Shown: one piece after another, positions 11,982 to 21,917 of the stretch
How the letters are laid out: every line of letters begins with the position of its first letter
Numbering within the stretch: position 1 is the first letter of the stretch
NCBI GenBank assembly: GCA_025765595.1
Contig: JAIVFH010000053.1
Location: 1 to 64,000 of the forward strand
DNA: 64,000 nucleotides
Direction: 5' to 3'
Origin: Obelidium mucronatum
Lineage: Eukaryota; Chytridiomycota; Chytridiomycetes; Chytridiales; Chytriomycetaceae
The notes under the pieces: generated by a model
Told to the model about the DNA's origin: nothing
Seen by the model: only the letters and a program-made list of their open reading frames with translations
The model's database searches: none
Made by a program: the position numbers and the translations under genes

Positions 11982-13405
11982 ATGATCCGCTCACTCAAAC
12001 AAACCCGGGCTTTCGCCACAGCTGCTCCAATCGCCTCCAAGCGTACCGGAGACCAGATCGCTGCCACACCTGCGGCCATCAAGTCAGTTTCCAAGGCGGC
12101 CAACGGCGTCAGGATTGCAACACTCGACAGTCGCGGGCCCGTGTCCTCGCTGGCAATTGTCGTTGGCGCCGGGTCGCGCCACGAAGCGGCGCCGGGCGCG
12201 GCGCACCTGCTGAAGGCGGCGCTCGTGCGGGTGCGTTTCTATGTTTCTTTGTTTGTTTGGTGTTGTTTGTAAGGAGTGCCTAGCCAACTGACGCCTGACG
12301 CTCTCTCCGCCAGGCGCGCCCGGGCGACAACGTCGTGCGCACAGTGCGCGAGTTCGAGCTGCGCGGCAACACGCTCGCAACGGCGGTCAGCCGCGAGCAC
12401 ACGCTGATTGCGTCCGCGTTTCTGCGCGACGACCTGGTCGACGTCGTGCCGAGTCTGCTCGCCCAGCTGTTCAACCCGTCGTTCCAGCCGTACGAATTCC
12501 TGGACGCGATCCCCGGCGTCGAGGCCGAGACCGCCGCTGCCCTCGAGGACGCCCCGACCCGCGTGCTCGACACGGTCCACCAGCTGGCCTTCCGTCGCGG
12601 GCTCGGGAACTCGCTGTTTGCCTCCCCCGAGGCGCTGCACCACTTGAAGCGTGCCGATCTGCAGGCTTTTGCCGCCGCCAACTTTACTGCGGACAATATT
12701 GCGGTGGTTGGATCGGGAATTTCCCACAATGAATTGGAAGCTCTTGTCAACGCTTCCTTCGAGGGCGTTGCCGTTCCGTCTACTGCTGCCCGATCAGTTG
12801 CTCCATCTGCCTACTATGGAGGTGAAGCTCGTATTGCTGGATCTGGCGCGTCCCACGTTGCTATTGCTTTCAAGAGCAATGGATTCTCCAACGCCAAGGC
12901 TCACGCCACTGGCCTTGTTCTCCGTGCTGTTCTTGATGGCTCTCACCGTGTAAAATGGGGACAATCTAGCGGTGCCACTGGTCTCCTTGCCAAGGCAGCT
13001 GCCAACGGCACAACTGTTTCTGCCTTCCAAAACACCTACTCTGATGCTGGTCTCTTTGGTCTCTATATCCAAGGAAATGCATCAAATGTTAAGAGCGTCG
13101 CCCAAAAGTCCATTGAAGCCGTGAAAACTGCTACTTCCAGTGTTTCTGATGCAGACTTGACCCGCGCCAAGAAAATTGCCATCGTTGACTATGAGCTGAA
13201 CCAAACCCGCGATGAGCTTGTTGTTGATATTGGAAGACAGGTACTTGCCACTGGTTCTTTCTCTACATCGGCCGAAGTTGCCCAAGAGATTTCCAGAGTC
13301 TCTGCTCAGGATGTGGCACAAGCCGCACAGGCTCTCTTGGCCTCAAAGTCATCAGTTGTTTCATATGGTAACTTGAACCAACTTCCATACGCTGATGAGC
13401 TGTGA
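11982..13405 (+). CDS. QCR2: Ubiquinol-cytochrome c reductase core protein 2
   Basis: Mitochondrial complex III core subunit 2 of the M16 (MPP-like) peptidase fold. Exon 1 is 11982-12230, intron 12231-12313, exon 2 12314-13405, giving 446 residues (mammalian UQCRC2 about 450, yeast Qcr2 368). The N-terminus is rich in Ala, Arg and Ser (MIRSLKQTRAFATAAP), a mitochondrial presequence. Where active M16 proteases have the HxxEH zinc site, this protein has PGAAHLLKAALVR, so it is catalytically dead, as expected for core 2. The C-terminal half shows the usual repeat fold, with GLFGLYIQGNA and the final SSVVSYGNLNQLPYADEL. The first ~650 bp of coding is very GC-rich and then drops sharply near 12660. 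An AATAAA signal lies just after the stop at about 13441. Confidence 0.9.
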
Positions 13406-13646
13406 AGAAAGCCAAATGGACTCAGCTTTTTCTTCACCCCCAATAAAACACCTTTTAAAATCGACGCTTTTCATGATTTTTGATCTTTCTATTTATTCTT
13501 AAAAGAAAGGAATGGAAAATGTGGAAAAGTACTGAAAACACGCACAACAAACAAATAGACCTAAAATAAAATAAAATAAGATAAGTCCGAATAGGCAGAG
13601 GACATGGACAGAGTAGGGCATGTATTTGATAGATATGGCAAATCTA

Positions 13647-16416
13647 TCAAGTGCAATCTTCGCGACTTTGCCTTGGTCCCATTTCCTTTCCTTCCAAAGC
13701 AACTAAATTTTCAGACTCTGCTGTTGCGGCCGATGACTGCGCCACTGGTGCTGCGCTATTGGAGTTGATTTGAATTGAGTTTTTCCGTGACGAGACTGCT
13801 GGCATTGGCTCGCTCCTCGGTACATCTTCGCCCTTGTTCAATGCAGCACTAGAATTTTTTGCTGATATATTTCTAGCAGGCATATTCGGTGGCTCATCTC
13901 CTTCATGGATGGGTTTAAAAAGCCCTACTTGCGAACCCTTTGCTGACCGGGTCTTCAGAGCCGTAACTTCGTGATCGTGGGCTGCCGACCCTGCCGAAAG
14001 AATTGCAAACTCTTCCTTTGCTGCTTCGTCTTCATCTTTGTTTAGGGCTTTTTGGGATTTTTGAGATTTTGTGCGTCGAAGGATTCCCTGAACGAATGCA
14101 CCCCCTCCTGGTTTCTGGGCATCCTCCGCCGTGTTCACTTTAGAGCTTTGTACCCGAGAGTGTGGGGGAATTCCAGCAAGACTTGATGATGTTGTTAAGC
14201 TATGTCGCGCCATCACTGGGCTATGGGACTCGGCAATGTTTCCTGTCAGAACACTCTTTCTCAATGAATCCCCACTATCAACAGCTGGCCCCAAGTGGGA
14301 GTTGTCTGATAGTCGTTTGGATGAGCCAGTGTTTGATTGCATTTGCTTTTCAATGTCTGCCATGTTACTTGCTCGGCGGTGCTGTTTGAAGATATCTTGC
14401 ATCATGCTGACCCGACCTGTCCCAGTGCTTCCATTTAAACTTGAATTAGATCCAGTTGCGCTTTTGTCTCTGAACAGTGCAGGCATAAGACTTTGTCTTC
14501 GCCCACCTTTGGAACTCGTTGAATCTTTGACTGGGTGAGCTGGTGCAATTGATCCAAGATCATCATCCTCCAGATCCACTTCATCCATTTTGGCTTTTCG
14601 GGATTTTTTGGCGTTTTGTGCTTGCTTATATCGATCTTCTGTTGCCAGCCTGACTAATTCACGGTCTTCAGGGTAGCAGGAGAAGGCAAAATCTAGGTCT
14701 GCCTTTTTGAGGACATAAATATCTGTATTGCAGACTGCTCTTGCTGAATATTCATGCCGGTATTCCAGGATGATTTGGAATTCACCTGGAATTTTTTAAG
14801 ACAGTCAAAAAAAAAGAGAGATTTTTGAAAGAAACAAAACAATCTGATAATCACCAAAATGCGCTCCTTCGATTAAAGAAGACGTGGGCCGACGTAAATC
14901 TTCTGTTGCGTAAACATCAATTCTTCCTTGTGTGATGAAAAACATTTCCACTCCTAGATCCCCCTTGTGAATAACATATTCATTTGCTGTAAATAGATAT
15001 AATTTCATATGAATTGCAAGCAGCCTTCTGAATCCGTTAGAGCACTTCCTGAACATTGTGGCCTACATAGAAAGCGTTTCGCAAGTTAAGAAGTTTCACA
15101 AAAAAAAAAAAAAAAAAAAAAAAGGACCCTACTTTGTCAATAATTGTGTTGTTTAAACTCAATGCAACTTCTCCTTTGAATGTGCTCGGCATATCATCAA
15201 ATAGATTTCGCACATCTATACCCTTATTTCGTTCCCAAACGTAATCATAGTAATCTAGGACCCGTTCTTGCATGTCAGAATCCATATTGCGATCGTTCAT
15301 GTATTGCCGCACAGCATCCATTTTTTGCTGATAAGAAACACGCCGCGAATCCATGTTGGACAAAGCGGAAGCAATTGTTCCTATGGAAATTAAATCAATC
15401 AGAAAAGAGAAAAGTAGAAGACTTGGATTTTTCCAACCTGAAATATAGCCGAAGAAAAAAACACCAGAAGTCATTGCCAAAATAGCAAACAGTCTCTCCG
15501 CATCAGTTTCGGGTCGAATGTCACCATACCCCGTTGTTGTCATGGTCGTGACTATATGATGCAGGTAAATACGTTCTCATTGGGGGAAAAAAAAACAAAA
15601 ATAGCCAATACCTGTCCAATAGATTGCAAAACAGTATGTGGTAGGAAGCGCCATGAGAAACCCAAGTTCGTTGACCGTATGGGCGTTTTGCTGTCTATAC
15701 ATGGCCTTTGCGGCCCCCGTCAGCAACGCTGTCTTATGCGGTTCAAATAGTTCTTCTGTATCCGCCCAGGATGGCGAATTGCAAGATTGCCCCGTCCCTT
15801 GAGGACAAGCAATCGCAAACCAAACACACGCCATGCAGTGCGTAGACGTAACCAACAGGCTCACGAACTTTAGAATCTGCACCAAAAATGACGCGTGCAG
15901 CTTCTTTTCTTGTTTGTAAAAGTAGCCTAGGATCCTGACTCCCCTAATCATTTTCACTAATCGAATCAGGGAGAGGATATATAGACTCTTGTCGCTTCCC
16001 ACGCCATAGGCTAACGCTATTAGATCCAGAAAGAATAAGTTGCAGATCACGTCATATTTGAAGTCGGGAGACGCTATATAGTTGTAGGCCATGTCTCGAG
16101 GGAACACCACCCAGAACCCTCCTTGCAAGTACGCAACGTGAAATTTTACAAATACATCAGCTAAACAGAGTGCGTCTATAAGATATCCGATGACAAAAGC
16201 CGCTGGTGAAAGCTGCCTGAACGCCGCCATGAACGACAATAGGATGCAGTTGACGATGACACAAAACACCATCATACGATCCCAGTTGGCCATAAAAGGC
16301 CCTTCTGGTATCAAATAGAAGGCTGTGATTCGATCTAGCCATGTTTCGGCAGTATCTGCCGGTAGTAGAGCGCCCTTATCCACTCTGGGATTGTTTGATA
16401 GTCCTCCGTGATCCAT
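13647..16416 (-). CDS. Cyclic-nucleotide-gated-type potassium channel
   Basis: Plasma-membrane six-helix channel with a C-terminal cyclic-nucleotide-binding domain. Five exons (16416-15612, 15551-15438, 15380-15133, 15062-14855, 14785-13647) join in phase to give 837 residues. Transmembrane segments fill about residues 45-300. The S4 region, LYILSLIRLVKMIRGVRIL, has few regularly spaced charges, suggesting weak voltage sensing. The filter is TTTGYGD (275-279 region), a K+-selective type. The C-linker follows, then the binding domain at about 400-505 with NEYVIHKGD, EMFFITQGRIDVYA and the HFGE...YSARA cassette whose Arg contacts the cyclic phosphate. The last ~330 residues are a disordered Ser/Lys-rich tail. 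A K+-selective CNG channel is known from Blastocladiella (BeCNG1), where it acts with cGMP in zoospore phototaxis; a similar role here is inference. The receptor-phosphodiesterase at 26361 may act on the same messenger. Confidence 0.85.
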
Positions 16417-16619
16417 ACTCGGTGAACAGCAACAAAAACCAACTCTTTCCGATTATAGACGCCCAATACTTTGAGTGCAATATGTAGATTTGATATTGAT
16501 CGTGTGGTTGACGCGGGTCGCTCGCTGGCTGTGTGTGTTGATTGACAATCCCAAATTTTTCCAAGAGATGCCAATCCCTTTGACCCCCAGACAAGTTGAT
16601 GAAAAGTAAATAAGGCTGT

Positions 16620-19220
16620 TTATTGAAGCTCAATAATCGCAACAGTTTCGCCTGCTTTTACCATATCTCCCTCTTTCACTTTAACCGTGACTTTCCCATC
16701 GACACCTGCTCGAATCTTTGTCTCCATCTTCATGGATTCAATGGTTAAAATAGTATCTCCCGCCTTGACTATACTTCCAGTAGGTGCGTTAACACAAATG
16801 ATTCGACATGGCATTGGTGTAATGAGAGTTCCATCTATTTATGGTACTTTCGTAAGGTTTCAATCAAATACGTGTGTCAACACCAGATACCTTTTCCATT
16901 TTGTGAAATGGATGAGACTTTGAATGAATCAACTATCGTCAAATTCAAAAAATTCCCCAACCACTGATCTGTATTGATGCAGATTTTATCGTCCACCTGG
17001 GAAATCGTGTACGACTGTCTTCTGCCACCTGGCAAAAGAAAAATTATCAGTTCCATGGTTGGAAATCAGCACACGCACCTATATCGAGACTCATGACCCC
17101 ACTCATTTCGGAATCTTTACTTTTCTCAAGTTGAGAAGCAGCCAAGAGTACCATTCCTTCCCACAGAACAACAGCTTTCGCGTCTTTTTTTGCCGATTGC
17201 TCCGTTACTTTTAAACGCAGCTTTTTTGTTCCACGTGGGGCTTCCTCAATTATATCATAACCAACAGTGAACAGTGAGTCAGATAAAGGCATTTGAAACT
17301 CTATAGTCTGCTGCTTATAGGGAACATTCCGAAAACCTGGCTTCACATATCTGAATGGCAACCCATGTGTTTTTGCGACCCGCGTCACCACTCTCGCCCA
17401 CACAGCTCCCACACAAACTCCAGAAATCAGTCTCTGGCTATCCTCCACTTGATTCTTTTTCATTAGCCTTCCAATCAACCCCGTGTCATAAACACCACTC
17501 CAAAATTCCCCTCCAACCTCCAAAACCCTCGCAAGAAAGCCAACATTGTGTGCTGTGAGGCCAAACAAGCGACATTTTCTCAACACCATTCCCATTTTTT
17601 CCATCGCCTCCTCCCGAGTCTCACCGTGAACCACAATCTTACTAATCAATGGGTCATAAAAGCTTGTGATTTCAGAGCCGTCTTGGACCCCTGTATCGGA
17701 CCGAATTCCAGGACCACTGGGTAGTGAGAATTTTCTGATTTTGCCAGTGACTGGGAAAAAGTCGTTTTGCGGATCTTCCGCGTAGATTCTGCATTCAATG
17801 GCATGACCCTGTTTGTATTGTGTTGTTCATAGCAAATTTCAATAATTTATAAACATGAATTTTTTTTAACCACACGTTACCTTCATTTGAATCCCTCCAT
17901 ACAGCGCCAAAACATCGTGCAATTTGCTACCTTGAGCCACCCAGATTTGCATCGCGACGAGGTCTAAACCCGTGACCGCTTCTGTGACGGGGTGTTCGAC
18001 TTGCAAGCGAGTATTGACTTCCAAAAAGTAGTATTTGCCTGTAGACCCGTCAACAATAAATTCAACCGTCCCAGCGCCTGAATAAGAAATCAAGGATGCA
18101 ATTGCCTCGGCAGAGGCACTCATGTTTTTGCGGAGTTCTGGCGTAAGAAAAGGGGATGGACATTCCTGGGGGAAAAAAAAGGAATGTTGTAAATCTTAAC
18201 GCCATAAATTAAGTGGCAAGGAGAGTTAACCTCTATGATCTTTTGATGCCTTCTCTGAACAGAGCATTCTCGTTCATAGATAGCAACCGTCGCACCATAC
18301 AAGTCCCCAAATATTTGGATTTCAATGTGTCGAGCGGTTTCAATGTATTTCTCAATCAAAAGCCGCGAGTCTCCAAACGAGCGCTGCGATTCACCTTGGG
18401 CTGCCTGAATTTCCTCACAGAGCCTAGTTTTTTGTCGTTTGGATTTTAGAAAAATTAAAAAAGGAATTTGCATAGGAATCACTCAACTGATTTTCATGCC
18501 TGACGATCCGCATACCCTTCCCACCCCCACCCGCTGAAGCCTTCAATAGAATTGGGAATCCAATCTTTTTTGCTTCCTTTACCAAAATTTCAACACTTTG
18601 ATTTTCGCCATTGTATCCAGGGAGTAGTGGCACTTGTGGGGCCTTGGCAGCAACCAAAACTTTCGAAGAAATCTGTTCACGCGTTAAAACCTCTTTAATC
18701 CAACTTGAGCGCCAATTAAAAAAAAGGCGTACTTTATCTCCAATTGCAGCAATAGACTCAGGGCTTGGTCCGATAAACACGATTCCATGCTCTTTGCAGG
18801 CTTTTGCAAATGTGGAATTCTCTGACAAAAACCCGTATCCTGGCCAAGTCAATTCAAATAGCGCGTTCATTTAACAGTACTCGAAGATTCATTCTGTTTT
18901 ATTTAAAAACTCACCAGGATGAACAGCATCGGCCCCAGTTTGTTTGCAGGCGTCAATTATCTTGCGTATGTTCAAGTAGCTCTCTGCTGCTGTCGACGGG
19001 CCAATATGCACAGCCTCGTCTGCATGCTGCACATGCAGGGCGTGCATGTCCACGTCCGAGTAAACTGCAACTGTGGCGATGCCCAGCAGTCTGCACGTAG
19101 CAATGACGCTGCAGGGGAGTTAGAGCACGGCAGTGTGCTGTGCCGCGGCAGAGACACGCACCGACACGCAATCTCGCCTCTGTTTGCCACCAGAATCTTG
19201 CGGAAGCGCGTTGCGGGCAT
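16620..19220 (-). CDS. MCCC1: Methylcrotonyl-CoA carboxylase alpha (biotinylated) subunit
   Basis: Carboxylates the biotin used for 3-methylcrotonyl-CoA in leucine breakdown; partner of the beta subunit at 58256-60657. Nine exons (19220-19162, 19108-18915, 18839-18733, 18672-18488, 18423-18231, 18165-17881, 17808-17079, 17028-16891, 16834-16620) join in phase to 701 residues. The biotin carboxylase domain starts at [16 protein letters not shown]. The ATP-grasp loop [10 protein letters not shown] lies near 164-173, and the catalytic region [18 protein letters not shown] and [10 protein letters not shown] follow. The C-terminal biotinyl domain has ESMKMET, with the biotin-accepting Lys at about 666. 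Protein length is near the family norm, but the start ATG sits only five residues before the conserved domain, so no mitochondrial presequence is visible, unlike the beta subunit. The gene is divergent from the methyltransferase at 19270. Confidence 0.93.
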
Positions 19221-19269
19221 TTATTTTTTTATTTTTTATTTTTATTTTTTAAATTTTTTTATTCGAAAA
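19221..19269. promoter_or_regulatory. 49-bp AT-only divergent intergenic region
   Basis: Between the ATG of MCC alpha (19220, minus) and the ATG of the methyltransferase (19270, plus) lie only 49 bases, almost entirely runs of T and A. Poly(dA:dT) tracts of this kind exclude nucleosomes. With both flanking exons GC-rich, this is the only candidate core promoter for either gene unless transcription starts inside the neighbour. That it works as a shared promoter is inference. Confidence 0.6.
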
Positions 19270-20010
19270 ATGGAGCTTGACTCGCTTCCGTTTTCCGACT
19301 GCGCCGAAGACTTTGGCGCGTCGACGCTCAACCTGTACTACTCGTCGCCGTCGACGCATGCGGCGATCGCGGCGCTGCTGCGGACGACGCGCGGGCGGAC
19401 GGCAGCAGGCGGCGGCGGCGGCGGCGGCGGGCTGGGCGGCGTGCGGTTTCTGGACCTGGGGTGACCGCTTTGCTTCGTTTCGTTTTCGCTTTCGTTTCCG
19501 CTGCACGCGCGACCGACCGCACCAACCCACTGCGCCGACTCGGGCGATCCCCCATCCGATTGCTAACGCGAACCCCACCCCCCCACCCCACCCACTCGCA
19601 GGTGCGGCGACGGGCGGCTGGTGATCCACGTGGCAAAGACGCTCGGCGTGCGGGCGGACGGCGTCGACTGCTGCGCTGCATCGATCCAGGACGCTGTCGA
19701 CAACGCTGCACGGGAAGGCGTTTCGCATCTGGTGACTTTCACCGTGGCGGACTTTACGCTGTGGGACGACATTTCCCAGGATTTTACATGGGTTGCGGCG
19801 TATCTTCCTCTTCATGTGCTGGGGAGGCTGAGGGGGCTCGTCGAGCGATGGTTGCAGCCGACTATTTCAAATTCACTGGAACCAAACCTCTTCCTCTCGG
19901 TTTTATATAAAATGAAGGGATGGGAGAAAGGAGAATTGGCCGGAATGAATGAAGCAATGACGTTGTGGGTGGCAGACAAAAACACAGTCACAACACAATA
20001 TACATTTTAA
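19270..20010 (+). CDS. Class I SAM-dependent methyltransferase
   Basis: Small Rossmann-fold methyltransferase of 199 residues. Exon 1 is 19270-19460, intron 19461-19601, exon 2 19602-20010. The splice join restores the SAM-binding motif I, FLDLGCGDGRLVIHVAKTLG (about residues 59-78). The acidic residue of motif II follows (GVD), then VADFTLW and a final strand. The overall pattern resembles the FAM173/ATPSCKMT group of lysine methyltransferases and related bacterial proteins, but substrate cannot be told from sequence. A Gly run precedes motif I (residues 49-56). Exon 1 and the intron are strongly GC-rich, while exon 2 becomes AT-richer. Its 3' end stops 8 bp before the 3' end of the convergent universal stress protein gene. 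Confidence 0.75.
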
Positions 20011-20018
20011 TACAAACA

Positions 20019-20738
20019 TCACTTCACGACCACAACTGTGCACCCATCTGTTAAGTGGTGCAGTAGATGGTCTGTGGTGCTTCCCACTGACAATCTCTGC
20101 ACTGTTCCTAGCCCACGGGATCCAACGATGAGCAGTGCATTCCTCTTGTTTCCCCCCTTCACAAAACCAATCAACGCCCCTTCGACATCATCCGATGCAA
20201 GTCCAATCAGCTGATAAAATAGAGTCGTTTCATTTCCTGCAAATGCTTCGATAATCTGTCCTTCGGCATGTTCCAGGGCGCTTCTGGCATTGCGGAGGGC
20301 AAACAGTTTTTTTGCGGTCAGCTCTGGAGACACTGCCGGAGCGCGGCTGTTCCAAAGAGGAAATTGAAACAACTTGTCGGCTGCATTTATCAGAACATCT
20401 TCAACGCCAAGTTCCATCAGTCCCACTGAGACAATAACCACAAGGTCCCTTGAAGCATCCACCAAGTTTCCAAGACCCCACGCTAACGCCCGAGACGCGT
20501 TCTCCGAACCATCAGTTGCTACCAAAACTTTTGTGAGCAGAAAGTTGACATCATAGTCGGTGGCCTTACCGAATACCACTTGTCTTCTCGCCCTGATGGC
20601 ATCTTCGTCCCACGAGTCCACATGCTCGCCTCCATGTCTCGCAGTCTTTAGGACAAAATGCGACGAGATTGAATCTGTCGAAAGTCCCAAGGTGGCTGTG
20701 TTTTGCAGCTCCCAATCAGTTTCAACAACATGAGTCAT
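20019..20738 (-). CDS. Universal stress protein (UspA family)
   Basis: Single-exon gene of 239 residues. A UspA domain begins near residue 70 with KVLVATDGSENASRALAWGL, containing the conserved first-strand Asp. It ends with LLIVGSRGLGTVQRLSVGST, the G-x2-G-x9-G-S/T loop that binds ATP in this family, followed by VVVVK. A ~65-residue N-terminal extension precedes the domain. The role in stress tolerance is known for the family, but the molecular function here is unknown. It is the last of five minus-strand genes with very short gaps; 40 nt separate it from the stop codon of the crotonase gene upstream. Confidence 0.85.
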   Translation of the reverse strand: MTHVVETDWELQNTATLGLSTDSISSHFVLKTARHGGEHVDSWDEDAIRARRQVVFGKATDYDVNFLLTKVLVATDGSENASRALAWGLGNLVDASRDLVVIVSVGLMELGVEDVLINAADKLFQFPLWNSRAPAVSPELTAKKLFALRNARSALEHAEGQIIEAFAGNETTLFYQLIGLASDDVEGALIGFVKGGNKRNALLIVGSRGLGTVQRLSVGSTTDHLLHHLTDGCTVVVVK

Positions 20739-20778
20739 TAAGTATGTTTTTTGTATGTTCTTTATTCACCAATCACCC

Positions 20779-21859
20779 TTAGAAATGAGGAAAAAGCGGG
20801 TCGCGTCCTTCAGAAATCGCGTCCAAGCCTTCTGTCATATCCGCGCTTTTGTAACAAATTGCCTGTGTGTCCGCTTCTCTCCACAGCGCTGCTTCCATTC
20901 CGCCACTCTGGGCCTGGAACCCGTTGCGCAAGGTCTTGACTACTCCACGAACAGCTACTGGGCTTGCTGCCGCGATTCTTCTCGCTAAATTCAAGGATTC
21001 AAGAAATAAGGTTTGTGGTTCGTGAATGGATAAGACAAGCCCCAAATCTTTGGCTTCTTGCGCCGTGACAAGGTCTCCCGTGAGCAAAAGACGAGAGGCA
21101 GCTTGATGCCCAATTAAATTTGGGAGCATAAACGATCCTCCCTGTACAATAAACATTTTGAAGTATTCGGGTTAGAAGGAATGGGGCCAAACGAAAAACA
21201 ACTTTAAACAAACCATTCCCGGAGTCAAACCCAGCTTCACGAAATTGAACCCGATCTTGGCTCCACTATTTGCCATCAGTCTCAAGTCACAGGCAAGTGA
21301 AATACAGGCTCCGGCACCAACTGCATGTCCATTGATTGCAGCAATTGTTGGAAAAGGAACGTCTCTTATGGCCAAAAAGCGGGAATAAAACTTCCTCATA
21401 ATTTCCGCGTTCCGGTGTGGCTGATCTTGTGTGCGATCGCGAAGAAACTTCAAATCGCCACCGGCACTAAACGCCGGAGGTTTAGGTTTCTTGCCCGCTC
21501 CATCAGCCGTACTTGCAGGAGACCCTGTGTGATAAGGATCCGAACCAGTCAGAATTAGACAACGGATGGCTGTATCCGGAGATAGCGTGGCCAGAAGGTT
21601 TTGGAAGTCAACGCCAATCTCTTCAGTCATAGCATTCAAGTTCTTGGGCCGATTGAATGCAACCTAAAGTAATATGTAACTCCATTTAATATAAATGTGG
21701 GGTGATGCTATTGGGTTGAACGCCACTCACAGTCACAACACCCGTTGGTTCGTTTGTACTTGCATTGATATCGCGAGAGACTACGAATGCATCTGATGAT
21801 GGTAGTAACACGCGTTTGATTGGCTGAGAATGGAAGTTTCGCACACGAAGAAAGCGCAT
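20779..21859 (-). CDS. Crotonase-superfamily protein lacking the two hydratase glutamates
   Basis: Three exons (21859-21731, 21663-21214, 21141-20779) give 313 residues. The fold's marks are clear: substrate-CoA and oxyanion-hole segments FSAGGDL and INGHAVGAGACISLACDLRL, then IGFNFVKLGLTPGMGGS and LLLTGDLVTAQEAKDLGL. In enoyl-CoA hydratases a Glu lies just before the LG-x-x-PG block and another before LTGD; here those places are Phe and Arg. It is therefore unlikely to be a classical hydratase and may be an isomerase, thioesterase or other crotonase. An N-terminal segment rich in Arg, Phe and Ser (MRFLRVRNFHSQPIKRVLL) looks like a mitochondrial presequence. The gene follows the hexosaminidase gene by 58 nt. 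Confidence 0.8.
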
Positions 21860-21917
21860 TTGAATCCTTCCGAAGTCCAAACACGTTCTTAAACAAATTT
21901 GAGTTGGAAAAAAAATA

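Noticed and set aside
12239..12750. Long minus-strand open frames opposite QCR2
   Set aside because: They arise from high GC and codon bias of the real plus-strand exon; no family resemblance and no splice logic.
19249..19815. Arg/Pro-rich open frames on both strands around the methyltransferase start
   Set aside because: GC-rich shadow frames; the spliced plus-strand reading restores motif I and explains the sequence.
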